Positions 7,532 through 16,329 of a DNA stretch of 32,276 nucleotides are shown in pieces. The notes beneath the pieces are model-generated. The model saw nothing but the letters and a program-made list of their open reading frames with translations, was not told the origin of the DNA and ran no database searches. The stretch is taken from contig CALDOK010000512.1 of NCBI GenBank assembly GCA_937912125.1, forward strand, positions 1 to 32,276. Direction: 5' to 3'. The translations under genes were made by a program, and so were the position numbers. Every line of letters starts with the position of its first letter. Position 1 is the stretch's first letter. The DNA is from an uncultured Pseudomonadota bacterium. Lineage in GTDB: Bacteria > Myxococcota_A > UBA796 > JAFGLY01.

Positions 7532-8493
7532 ACCTGACCCCTGGTTTCCTGGTGGTGGACAAGGCTGTCGGCATCACCTCACACGACGTGGTCGCCATGG
7601 TGCGGGCTGTCACCGGGATCAAGAAGGTCGGACACACCGGCACCCTCGATCCCTTCGCCAGCGGCGTGCTCCCGCTGGCCCTGGGCAGCGCGACCCGGCT
7701 CATCCAGCACCTGGACGAGTCCCAGAAGGTCTACGACGCCACCATCGCCCTGGGCGTGGCCACCGACACCGGCGACCCCACCGGCGAGGTCGTCGACCAA
7801 CAACCGGTCCCCAGCCTCGACCCGGAGCTGGTCGACGGTGTGCTGGCTGGCTTCCTGGGCGACCGTATGCAGAAGCCCCACCGCTACTCGGCGGTGAAGG
7901 TCAAGGGCAGGCGACTGTACGACTACGCCCGCAAGGGTGAGGAGGTGGAGGTCGAGGCTCGGCCCATCCATATCTACTCCCTCCGGGCCCTCGACCTCCA
8001 GGAGAGCAGCCTGCGCATCGAGCTCACCTGCTCCCGCGGCACCTACGCTCGCGGCCTCGCCGACGAGATCGCGGTCGCCCTCGGTACGGTCGGGCACCTG
8101 AGCACCCTGTCTCGTCTGCGCAGCGGCCCCTTCGACATGGACCATGCCCTGTCCCTCGAGGCCCTCTCCCAGATCGTGGCCGGAACCCCCGAGTGGGCCC
8201 GGGCCCTGCGGCGCCAGCGCGGCGAGGATCGGGTGCCGTGGTTGCCCCGTGATCAGGTGCACGCTTCGCTGCGGGAGCACCTGTTCGCGCCGGTGGCTGC
8301 GCTGCACCACCTGCCCTTGCTCCCCGTCTCCGCGGGGATCGCCGAGACCCTGATGAGGGGCGGCCCCGTGCCTCCTCCTCCGGTGGGTGTCCGCACCGGT
8401 GGCCGCTATCTGGTGGTACAGGGCGAGTCCCTGGTGGCTCTCGCCGAGTCCCAGGGCGGTGGTCAGACCGCCGTGTTGTGGCGCTCCGGCTAG
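7528..8493 (+). CDS. truB: tRNA pseudouridine(55) synthase TruB
   Basis: 321 aa. The catalytic block KKVGHTGTLDPFASGVLPL near residues 32-50 contains the essential Asp in TLDPF. Downstream are KVYDATIALGVATDTGDPTG, KPHRYSAVKVKGRRLYDYAR and SCSRGTYARGLADEIA, all typical of TruB. Residues about 260-320 form a PUA-like C-terminal domain. It converts uridine 55 of the tRNA T-loop to pseudouridine. Its start overlaps the rbfA stop. A 176-nt gap with its own promoter and hairpins separates it from rpsO. Confidence 0.96.
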   Translation: MNLTPGFLVVDKAVGITSHDVVAMVRAVTGIKKVGHTGTLDPFASGVLPLALGSATRLIQHLDESQKVYDATIALGVATDTGDPTGEVVDQQPVPSLDPELVDGVLAGFLGDRMQKPHRYSAVKVKGRRLYDYARKGEEVEVEARPIHIYSLRALDLQESSLRIELTCSRGTYARGLADEIAVALGTVGHLSTLSRLRSGPFDMDHALSLEALSQIVAGTPEWARALRRQRGEDRVPWLPRDQVHASLREHLFAPVAALHHLPLLPVSAGIAETLMRGGPVPPPPVGVRTGGRYLVVQGESLVALAESQGGGQTAVLWRSG

Positions 8494-8514
8494 TACACAG
8501 CGCGCGCTTTCCGG

Positions 8515-8543
8515 TTGACGCACCCTCCTCGCCAGGGCATATG
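8515..8543 (+). promoter_or_regulatory. Likely rpsO promoter
   Basis: TTGACG (8515-8520), a 17-nt spacer, then CATATG (8538-8543). The -35 box has 5 of 6 consensus bases and the -10 has 3. The predicted start, near 8550, falls at the base of the leader hairpin. Confidence 0.45.
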
Positions 8544-8548
8544 GGCGC

Positions 8549-8636
8549 TGCGTCTGGGGGTCGAACTCCAGGCGCACCTTCACTCGACGGCTTCTGCGGG
8601 CCGGGTTCTGGGGCCAAGCCCCACGCCATGGGCCCC
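8549..8636 (+). promoter_or_regulatory. Structured rpsO leader, candidate S15 autoregulatory site
   Basis: The first hairpin pairs TGCGTCTGGGG (8549-8559) with CTCCAGGCGCA (8566-8576): 11 bp including two G-U pairs flanked by G-C, around a 6-nt loop. The second is TGGGGC (8609-8614) with GCCCCA (8618-8623). GGGGCC (8610-8615) can instead pair with GGCCCC (8631-8636), so two alternative folds compete 35-60 nt before the ribosome site. rpsO leaders in several bacteria bind S15 through G-U/G-C elements. That this one does is inference. Confidence 0.4.
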
Positions 8637-8669
8637 TACCTGCGGTCGCCGCGCATCAGGAGATACTCC

Positions 8670-8939
8670 ATGGCTATCGACAAGCAGAACAAGCAAGAGC
8701 TCGTGAGTGAATACCAGACTCACGAAGGCGACACCGGCTCCCCCGAGGTCCAGGTCGCGATCCTCACCTTCCGGATTCGTTACCTCACCGAGCACTTCCG
8801 CACCCACGCCAAGGATCACCACTCCCGTCGTGGCCTGCTCAAGCTGGTCGGTCAGCGCCGCCGTCTGCTGCGCTACCTCAACCGGAACCACCCCGAGCGC
8901 TACCAGGCGGTCATCAAGTCCCTCGGACTGCGCCGCTAA
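8670..8939 (+). CDS. rpsO: 30S ribosomal protein S15
   Basis: 89 aa, the standard S15 length. It starts MAIDKQNKQELVSEYQTHEG, continues DTGSPEVQVAILTFRIRYLT, then HHSRRGLLKLVGQRRRLLRY, and ends YQAVIKSLGLRR. These hold the conserved rRNA-contact residues (the Thr-Gly-Ser-Pro-Glu segment and the HHSRRGL loop). The ATG at 8670 has AGGAGA (8658-8663) at good spacing. A longer in-frame reading from 8478 would run through the promoter and leader and is rejected. S15 binds 16S rRNA early in assembly of the small-subunit platform. A terminator follows at 8953. Confidence 0.97.
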   Translation: MAIDKQNKQELVSEYQTHEGDTGSPEVQVAILTFRIRYLTEHFRTHAKDHHSRRGLLKLVGQRRRLLRYLNRNHPERYQAVIKSLGLRR

Positions 8940-8952
8940 GGTTCCGCACACC

Positions 8953-8984
8953 GCCCCGGGGTCGCTCCGGGGCATTCGTTCTTT
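8953..8984 (+). terminator. Rho-independent terminator after rpsO
   Basis: GCCCCGG (8953-8959) pairs with CCGGGGC (8967-8973) around a 7-nt loop, followed by ATTCGTTCTTT. It begins 13 nt after the rpsO stop and should limit read-through into pnp. Confidence 0.7.
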
Positions 8985-9000
8985 CCGCTACTGTTTCGTT

Positions 9001-9025
9001 GGGTCCGTGGCCATGCTGCGGACCC
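9001..9025 (+). promoter_or_regulatory. Hairpin in the pnp leader
   Basis: GGGTCCG (9001-9007) and CGGACCC (9019-9025) pair perfectly over 7 bp around an 11-nt loop. In Escherichia coli the pnp leader hairpin is cut by RNase III and used in autocontrol. A similar role here is plausible but not shown. It is not followed by a T-run. Confidence 0.35.
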
Positions 9026-9275
9026 ACCGGGTCGTCCGAGTCCGAGTACCCTTCCGCGGGTCTCCCCGGGTCGAGCGCTGGCTGCCGATTGGTGCCGCCG
9101 TCGCTCAATCCTGGAAGACCAACGGGAAGCCAGGGGGGTCGAAGATCACGACGCTGGCATCCACCCGGTCAGTACACCTGCGCCCAGGCATCGTGCCGGT
9201 CACAGGTGCACCTACACAAAGAGGTCCTCGAGCAGGATTGCCATCGAGTTCGGCCTCGCACCAAAAGAGAACAAC

Positions 9276-11390
9276 ATGAACGTTCATTCCGTATCCCTCG
9301 ACGTGGGCGGCCGTCCGCTCACCATCGAGACCGGCAAGTACGCCGGACAGGCCACTGGCGCCGTCACCGTCCGCCAGGGCGACTCCTTCCTGCTCGTCAC
9401 CGGCGTCGTCGGTCCGGCCAAGGATCACTTCGACTTCCTCCCCCTCACCGTGGACTACCAGGACCGCGCCGGCGCCTACGGCCGCATCCCCGGCAGCTAC
9501 ATCAAGCGCGAAGGCCGCTCCAACGAGCGCGAGACCCTCACCAGCCGCCTGATCGACCGCCCCGTGCGGCCCCTGTTCCCCAAGCACTACCGCAACGAGG
9601 TCCAGGTCATCGCCACGGTGCTGTCCTACGACATCGACAACGACAGCGACGTGCTGGCCATCTGCGGCGCCTCCGCGGCCCTGTGGATCGGCGGCGCGCC
9701 CATCTCCCAGCCCTGCGCTGGCGTCCGTATCGTGCGGGTGGGTGATGCCTTCATCATCAACCCCACCAAGGAAGAGCAGGATGCCTCCGACATGCGCATG
9801 GTCGTCGCCGGCACCGCCGACGCCGTGGTCATGGTCGAGGGTGGCGCCAACGAGGTGAGCGAGGCCGTGATGGTCGAAGCCCTCGACGTCGCCCACGCCG
9901 CCATCAAGGAGATCATCGTCAAGATCCACGAGCTCCGCGAGCTCTGCGGCAAGCCCTTCCTCCCGGTCGCGCCGGCCCCCGAGCTGGACGCCGCGGTCGT
10001 GGCCAAGGTCTTCGAGATCGGCGTCGAGCCCCTCGCGGCCGCCATGGCCATCCGGGTCAAGGGCGAGCGCAAGGCCGCCATGAAGAGCGCCCGCGACGGC
10101 GTCATCGCGCAGCTGATCGAAGGCATCGACGACGACGCCAAGGTCGCCGCCATCACCAACGACGCCAAGGAAGCCTGGGGCAAGCTGGTCAAGAGCCAGA
10201 TGCGCGCCGCCGTCATCGAGAAGGGCGTCCGCATCGACGGTCGCGCCACCGACGAGGTTCGCGAGATCTGGTGTGAGACCAAGATCGCTCCCCGCGCCCA
10301 CGGCTCGTCCGTGTTCACCCGCGGTGAGACTCAGGTCTACGCCAACATCTCCCTCGGCACCGACTACGACGCCCAGCGCATCGAGCATGCCAACATGCCC
10401 GAGGGTCGCCGCAACTGGATGCTGACCTACTACTTCCAGCCCTACTGCACGGGCGAGGCCTACTTCCTGCGCGGTCCCAAGCGTCGCGAGATCGGCCACG
10501 GCGCCTTGGCGCACCGGGCCATCGAGCCCATGCTCCCCAGCCAGGAAGAGTTCCCCTACGTCATCCGCTCCACCGCCGAGGTCTTCTCCTCGAACGGCTC
10601 GAGCTCCATGGGCACCGTCTGCTCCACCTCCATGGCCCTGATGGACGCTGGCGTCCCCATGAAGGCCGCGGTGGCCGGCATCGCCATGGGCCTGATCGTC
10701 GAGGGTGACGAGTTCGCCGTGCTGTCCGACATCCTCGGTGACGAGGACCACATGGGTGACATGGACTTCAAGGTCACGGGCACCCGCAACGGCATCACCG
10801 CCCTGCAGATGGACGTCAAGATCACCGGCGTCACCCGCGAGATCATGTCCCGCGCCCTGGCCCAGGCCCGCGAAGGCCGGATCCACATCATCGACGAGAT
10901 GGCCAAGACCATCGACGTCCACAACGCCGAGATGTCGGACTTCGCGCCGCGCATCACCACCATCCAGATCAAGTCCGACCGCATCCGCGACATCATCGGC
11001 CCGGGGGGTCGCGTGATCCGCGGCATCCAGGAGCAGACCGGCACCAAGGTCACCGTGGATGACTCTGGCAAGGTCGATGTGGCCGCCACCGACGCCGCCG
11101 CGGCCGAGAAGGCCATCGGCATGATCCGCGAGCTCACCCAGGAAGCCGAGATCGGCAAGCTGTACGTGGGCGTGGTCAAGCGCATCACGGACTTCGGCTG
11201 CTTCGTGGAGATCTTCCCGGGCACCGACGGCCTGGTCCACATCAGCCACCTGGCCCAGGAGCGCGTCGATCGCGTCGAGGACGTGGTGAGCGAGGGCGAC
11301 GAGGTGCTGGTGCGCTGCATCGACATCGACCGCGCTGGCAAGATCCGCCTCTCCCGCAAGGAAGCCATCGACTCCGCCGCCGAGTTCTAG
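9276..11390 (+). CDS. pnp: Polyribonucleotide nucleotidyltransferase (PNPase)
   Basis: 704 aa, normal for PNPase. Order of domains: RNase PH 1 (from about 10; AGAYGRIPGSYIKREGR near 67, LIDRPVRPLFP near 90), the all-helical linker (about 240-310), RNase PH 2 (about 315-550; SSMGTVCSTSMALMDAG, and DILGDEDHMGDMDFKVTGT with the catalytic Asp residues), a KH domain (IRDIIGPGGRVIRGIQEQTG) and an S1 domain (YVGVVKRITDFGCFVEIFPG). It degrades RNA 3' to 5' with phosphate and can add tails. All key motifs are intact. The ATG at 9276 gives the standard MNVHSVSLDVGGRPL N-terminus. A strong terminator follows. Confidence 0.98.
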   Translation: MNVHSVSLDVGGRPLTIETGKYAGQATGAVTVRQGDSFLLVTGVVGPAKDHFDFLPLTVDYQDRAGAYGRIPGSYIKREGRSNERETLTSRLIDRPVRPLFPKHYRNEVQVIATVLSYDIDNDSDVLAICGASAALWIGGAPISQPCAGVRIVRVGDAFIINPTKEEQDASDMRMVVAGTADAVVMVEGGANEVSEAVMVEALDVAHAAIKEIIVKIHELRELCGKPFLPVAPAPELDAAVVAKVFEIGVEPLAAAMAIRVKGERKAAMKSARDGVIAQLIEGIDDDAKVAAITNDAKEAWGKLVKSQMRAAVIEKGVRIDGRATDEVREIWCETKIAPRAHGSSVFTRGETQVYANISLGTDYDAQRIEHANMPEGRRNWMLTYYFQPYCTGEAYFLRGPKRREIGHGALAHRAIEPMLPSQEEFPYVIRSTAEVFSSNGSSSMGTVCSTSMALMDAGVPMKAAVAGIAMGLIVEGDEFAVLSDILGDEDHMGDMDFKVTGTRNGITALQMDVKITGVTREIMSRALAQAREGRIHIIDEMAKTIDVHNAEMSDFAPRITTIQIKSDRIRDIIGPGGRVIRGIQEQTGTKVTVDDSGKVDVAATDAAAAEKAIGMIRELTQEAEIGKLYVGVVKRITDFGCFVEIFPGTDGLVHISHLAQERVDRVEDVVSEGDEVLVRCIDIDRAGKIRLSRKEAIDSAAEF

Positions 11391-11411
11391 AACTTCGCCA
11401 ACGCGATAGTG

Positions 11412-11438
11412 GGGCCGGGTTCACACCCGGCCCTTTTT
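11412..11438 (+). terminator. Strong rho-independent terminator after pnp
   Basis: GGGCCGGGT (11412-11420) pairs perfectly with ACCCGGCCC (11425-11433) around a 4-nt loop, followed by five T. It ends only 15 nt before the dut start codon. Confidence 0.88.
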
Positions 11439-11453
11439 GCGTTTGGACTCCCC

Positions 11454-11909
11454 ATGCCTGCAACTCTCTCCGTCCCTGTCCAGATCCTCCCCCACGGCGC
11501 GGGGCTCGAGCTGCCGGCCGCCGCCACCGCCGACGCCGCAGGCATGGACCTGCGCGCGGCGGTGGATGGGCCGCTGGTGCTGCAGCCCCTGGACCGGGCC
11601 CTGGTGCCCACGGGCCTGCGCATGGCCATCCCCCAGGGCTATGAGGGCCAGGTGCGCCCTCGCTCGGGCCTGGCCTGGAAGCACGGGCTCACCGTGGCCA
11701 ACGCGCCGGGCACCATCGACGCCGACTACCGGGGTGAGGTCAAGGTGATCCTGGTGAACCTCGGGCGCGAGGCCTTCACCGTGGAGCGCGGCATGCGCGT
11801 GGCGCAGCTGGTGATCGCGCCGGTCACCCTCGCGGTCCTCGAGCCGGTCCCGGATCTGGACACCACCGACCGCTCGGGCGGCGGATTCGGGTCCACTGGC
11901 GTCGCTTGA
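11454..11909 (+). CDS. dut: Deoxyuridine 5'-triphosphate nucleotidohydrolase (dUTPase)
   Basis: 151 aa, the size of trimeric bacterial dUTPases. All five motifs are present: AGMDLRA, PRSGLAWKHG, ANAPGTIDADYRGEVKV (catalytic Asp and the base-stacking Tyr), RVAQLVIAP and the C-terminal RSGGGFGSTG. It hydrolyses dUTP to dUMP, keeping uracil out of DNA and feeding thymidylate synthesis. I use the ATG at 11454 because the longer reading from a GTG at 11409 would translate through the pnp terminator hairpin. With that terminator just upstream, expression depends on read-through or on a promoter inside the end of pnp. No ribosome site is obvious. Confidence 0.95.
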   Translation: MPATLSVPVQILPHGAGLELPAAATADAAGMDLRAAVDGPLVLQPLDRALVPTGLRMAIPQGYEGQVRPRSGLAWKHGLTVANAPGTIDADYRGEVKVILVNLGREAFTVERGMRVAQLVIAPVTLAVLEPVPDLDTTDRSGGGFGSTGVA

Positions 11910-11957
11910 ACGTAGGGGAGGCCGCAACGGGTACTTCATGTCCTCCCGGCGGTTTCC

Positions 11958-12701
11958 CTACAGGTACCCGTTCTCGACATACCACTCGCAGGCGCCCCAG
12001 CAGACGCCGCCATCCGAGCCCTGCTCGCAGCTGAAGCCCGCGGGGCACTCGGGGTTGGCCGGGATGCAGCTGGGCATGCAGTAGTCCTTGTGGCAGTAGG
12101 ACATCACGCACTGGCCCGCGAGCCAGCCGGGGATGGCGCCGTAGCAGGTGGCGCCCGTGACGGTGCAGTCGCGGTCGGTCTCGCACTCGGTGTGCTCCAC
12201 CAGGAACATGTCACAGCCGTAGCCTTGCTCGCAGTCGCGATCGGCGGTGCACGCGTCGGTGGAGTCCGCGACCTGGCAGGAGGCGCCAGCGCCGCAGTTC
12301 GGCCTGTCGTAGACGTCGCAGGTGCGGTCGCAGAGATCCGCGACGGCCACGCAGTCGCCAGTGGAGGCGTTGCAGGTGTGCCCCACCGGGCAGTCCAGCT
12401 CGGTGCTGCGGCACGCGTACTGCTCGCAGGTGTGGTAGTCGGGGTGGCAGGACTCGCCGGCGATGCAGTCGTCGTCGGTCTCGCAGCCCGCCAGGCACTC
12501 GAAGCGGTCCATCTCTTTGTTGCAGTAGTTGTGCAACGCGCAGTCACTGCTGGCCAGGCACTGCACGTCGGTGCAGGCGAACTCGACGCAGGCTTGCAGC
12601 TCGCCACACTGGCTGTGGTCGGTGCAGTCGCCGCCGGGGCCGGTGCCTTCGACCTCACAGCCGATGAACAGGGGCAGGAAGAGAATGATGGCGCGGTTCA
12701 T
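11958..12701 (-). CDS. Cysteine-rich lipoprotein
   Basis: 247 aa. The signal peptide ends in LFLPLFIGC, a good lipobox with Cys15 as the lipidated residue. I count 34 further cysteines, about one residue in seven, spaced in repeated units such as DC-x5-C or SSDC...NYC, each starting with acidic residues. The even number fits full disulfide pairing outside the cytoplasm. There are no enzyme motifs. Proteins of this make-up are frequent in Myxococcota and relatives, generally with unknown roles. It starts 3 nt after the stop of the von Willebrand lipoprotein and is surely co-transcribed with it, so the two may act together at the outer membrane. Confidence 0.85.
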   Translation of the reverse strand: MNRAIILFLPLFIGCEVEGTGPGGDCTDHSQCGELQACVEFACTDVQCLASSDCALHNYCNKEMDRFECLAGCETDDDCIAGESCHPDYHTCEQYACRSTELDCPVGHTCNASTGDCVAVADLCDRTCDVYDRPNCGAGASCQVADSTDACTADRDCEQGYGCDMFLVEHTECETDRDCTVTGATCYGAIPGWLAGQCVMSYCHKDYCMPSCIPANPECPAGFSCEQGSDGGVCWGACEWYVENGYL

Positions 12702-12704
12702 GGC

Positions 12705-13712
12705 TTACTCCGTGGCCGTGTCGTCGCCGCCGGTGGCGCCGCAGAAGTTGGATGCGCTGCCGGAGCCGTCGTAGTAGCGGACGGCCAGCTGACTGTCGGA
12801 GGGGGGCATCTGTGTGCGCTCGAAGACGATGGCGGGCTGTTCGTCGCCGAACTCGTCCTCGACCCGCATGTAGGTCCAGCGGCCTTCATCGCAGGCGACG
12901 GACTCGTCGTTGACCGTGACCTCGAGGGAGGAGGTGTCGGGCTCGCGGCTGAGGAAGAAGGTGTCCCGCAGGCGCGAGGTGTTCAAGGACAGCTCGGTGA
13001 CGATGGAGGCGAAGTCGTCGGAGCAGATGTCGCCGGTGACGCCGTTGGTCTGCTCGGCCACGTCGATGTAGCGATCGCCGCGGGTGGAGTAGGCGTCGCA
13101 CTGAGCCTCTTGGATCACCACCAACGATGAGGCATTGAAGACGTCCCGTGAGCGCTGGCCCTTGATGTCGCGGAAGGCGTTGATGTAGTCGTTGACCGGT
13201 AGGGGTGACGAGTCCTCTTCGTCGCTAACGAAGATGAGGGACAGGGTGGCCTCTTCCCGCAGGAAGCCGGCGTTCATCGTGCTGACCAGGGGCTCGGTCA
13301 GCGCCTGGTAGGCAGCCTCGAGGCCCATCTCGAAGCCACTGCCCGTGGCGCCGACATTGACGATGGTGGAGAAGGCCTGTTCAGCGTTGGGGGTCTCGGA
13401 GTTGATGACCTGGCCCCGAATCTCGCCGGACTCGGCGTTCATGACATCGGTTGTGACCGCCGCGATCTGGTAGTCGATGTCGGCTTCGATGAAGTAGGTC
13501 AAGAACTGGGAGAAGTTGGTGCCCAGCTGCTGCTGGTACGGGTACATGGAGCCCGAGTTGTCGACGACCATGAGGATATCGACGGCATCTGTGGGGTTTT
13601 GGTAGAAGATGTCCACCACGTCCCACTCGATGTAGTCGTAGTCTTGCGTGCAGGCGAGGGCGCCGACGGCGAGGCTCGACAGCAGGATGGGGCGAATGCG
13701 ACCGAGGCGCAT
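12705..13712 (-). CDS. Von Willebrand factor A domain lipoprotein
   Basis: 335 aa. The N-terminus MRLGRIRPILLSSLAVGALAC is a signal peptide with a likely lipidated Cys21, although Ala at -3 makes the lipobox less than ideal. Residues about 42-245 form a vWA domain. The metal-ion site DNSGS (Asp51, Ser53, Ser55) follows AVDILMVV, and LSLIFVSDEEDSS is the second metal-site strand. The C-terminus ends GGDDTATE. vWA domains with an intact metal site bind partner proteins or ligands. The protein should sit on the outer membrane. It is the first gene of a two-gene operon with the cysteine-rich lipoprotein and is divergent from ffh. Confidence 0.85.
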   Translation of the reverse strand: MRLGRIRPILLSSLAVGALACTQDYDYIEWDVVDIFYQNPTDAVDILMVVDNSGSMYPYQQQLGTNFSQFLTYFIEADIDYQIAAVTTDVMNAESGEIRGQVINSETPNAEQAFSTIVNVGATGSGFEMGLEAAYQALTEPLVSTMNAGFLREEATLSLIFVSDEEDSSPLPVNDYINAFRDIKGQRSRDVFNASSLVVIQEAQCDAYSTRGDRYIDVAEQTNGVTGDICSDDFASIVTELSLNTSRLRDTFFLSREPDTSSLEVTVNDESVACDEGRWTYMRVEDEFGDEQPAIVFERTQMPPSDSQLAVRYYDGSGSASNFCGATGGDDTATE

Positions 13713-13835
13713 GGGGACCTCCGTGGGGGTCGAGAACTCTGCGTAGAGCAGGGTCTTCGGGGCAGGGCCGGCATAACATCCCTGTAGATCGACCGGTCGT
13801 CAACATCTTCTGGAATCTTGCTGCCCTGCCTGGAG

Positions 13836-13863
13836 TTGACGGGCGTCACGGAGCGGATACCCT
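13836..13863 (+). promoter_or_regulatory. Possible ffh promoter
   Basis: TTGACG (13836-13841), a 16-nt spacer, then TACCCT (13858-13863), in the gap between the divergent vWA gene and ffh, about 60 nt before the ffh ATG. The -10 is a weak match. Confidence 0.35.
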
Positions 13864-13922
13864 CCCCGGGCTCGAGGCCGGTCCGAGTTCGGACCGCATC
13901 GCACGCGAGGAGTTGCCCCCCC

Positions 13923-15470
<1,548 letters not shown>

Positions 15471-15507
15471 CACACCCGCAAGGTTCACACCCCAGGAGGG
15501 CCACCCC

Positions 15508-16239
15508 ATGGCCGAACGCCGCGACGAGGGCAGGATCACACAGGAGCGGACGCCCAGGTTGCTCCCCCGAAACCTGCTCACCGTGGCCTTGGCCACTATC
15601 CTGGGCTTCATGGTGGTGGGGATGCTGCGGCTCACCAGCCGGGTCACCGCCCTCGAGCTGCGGCTCGAGAGCTTGTCGGCCCAGGGGTCCACGGCTCGCC
15701 TCGGTGATGGCGCTGGAGCGTCGCCGGCCGGCTCCCGCCCCCCCCCAGGTGACAAGCCTGGCCCTTCTCCATCGGACGAGTCCCCGGGGGCCGCCTCTCA
15801 GGCCGTGGGCCCCCGCGGGGGCTTGCGCGGCGAGGACGGTGAGCGGCTGCCCCCAGGTGAGCGCGGCGCTGGCCCAGGGCGCCGGCCCGAGATCGCGGAT
15901 CCCGCGGCTACGCGCGCGCTGGTGCTGGAGCGCCTTGAGGACTACCTCTTCGTCGCCCAGTTCGAGGAAGAGACGGCCCAGGCCATCAAGGACGAGCTCG
16001 AGCGTAGCTACCAGGTCCACCTGGCCCTCCACGCCAAGCTCGCCGACGGCGAGGTGACCGACCAGGAGCTGCGCGGGTCGCTGCGCACCGACGTGCTGCG
16101 GGTGTTGGCCACCCTCACCGAGATCCTGGGCGAGGACGAAGCTCAGATCTTCGTGGAAGAGGTGCTCGCCATTCCCGCCCGCCAGATCGAGCGACTGCGA
16201 TCGGTGGGGCGGGCCGAGCAGCCCGTCGAGCCTGAGTGA
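15508..16239 (+). CDS. Hypothetical single-pass membrane protein with C-terminal helical domain
   Basis: 243 aa. The ATG at 15508 has a near-perfect AGGAGG 8 nt upstream (15494-15499). Residues about 24-42 form one membrane helix (NLLTVALATILGFMVVGML). A Pro/Gly/Ser-rich linker covers roughly 60-130. The last 110 residues are charged and helical, with RLEDYLFVAQFEEETAQAIK and LRVLATLTEILGEDEAQIF. Most of the protein should face the periplasm. I recognise no family. It lies 38 nt after ffh and 90 nt before a second protein of the same layout (membrane helix, low-complexity linker, helical end), so the pair may be functionally linked. Confidence 0.72.
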   Translation: MAERRDEGRITQERTPRLLPRNLLTVALATILGFMVVGMLRLTSRVTALELRLESLSAQGSTARLGDGAGASPAGSRPPPGDKPGPSPSDESPGAASQAVGPRGGLRGEDGERLPPGERGAGPGRRPEIADPAATRALVLERLEDYLFVAQFEEETAQAIKDELERSYQVHLALHAKLADGEVTDQELRGSLRTDVLRVLATLTEILGEDEAQIFVEEVLAIPARQIERLRSVGRAEQPVEPE

Positions 16240-16329
16240 TCGGCCCGGTCTGTCACCCCCAGCCTCTCACCCCGGTGCAGCGATAGCCGCAGCCGGATAG
16301 CTGTCTCCCTCCTCGCTCTGGAGCTGGTG

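Larger units (their letters stand above)
8940..9275 (+). other. rpsO-pnp intergenic region (336 nt, no gene)
   Basis: No convincing gene lies here on either strand. It contains the rpsO terminator (8953-8984), a 7-bp hairpin (9001-9025), two direct copies of CCGGTCA (9165-9171 and 9196-9202, 31 nt apart) and the 10-nt palindrome AGGTGCACCT (9204-9213). I see no tRNA. I cannot place a clear pnp promoter; TACTGT at 8989-8994 is a weak -10 candidate. Confidence 0.5.

Noticed and set aside
8549..8576. Possible tRNA T-arm (GGTCGAACTCC) upstream of rpsO
   Set aside because: There is no acceptor stem, D-arm, anticodon arm or CCA around it. The bases belong to an 11-bp leader hairpin.
9105..11249. 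714-codon open frame antisense to pnp
   Set aside because: It lies wholly opposite pnp, which has every family motif. Its translation is dominated by Asp, Gly, Ala, Val and Leu in mirrored runs, as expected from third-position GC in the real gene, and I see no domain in it.
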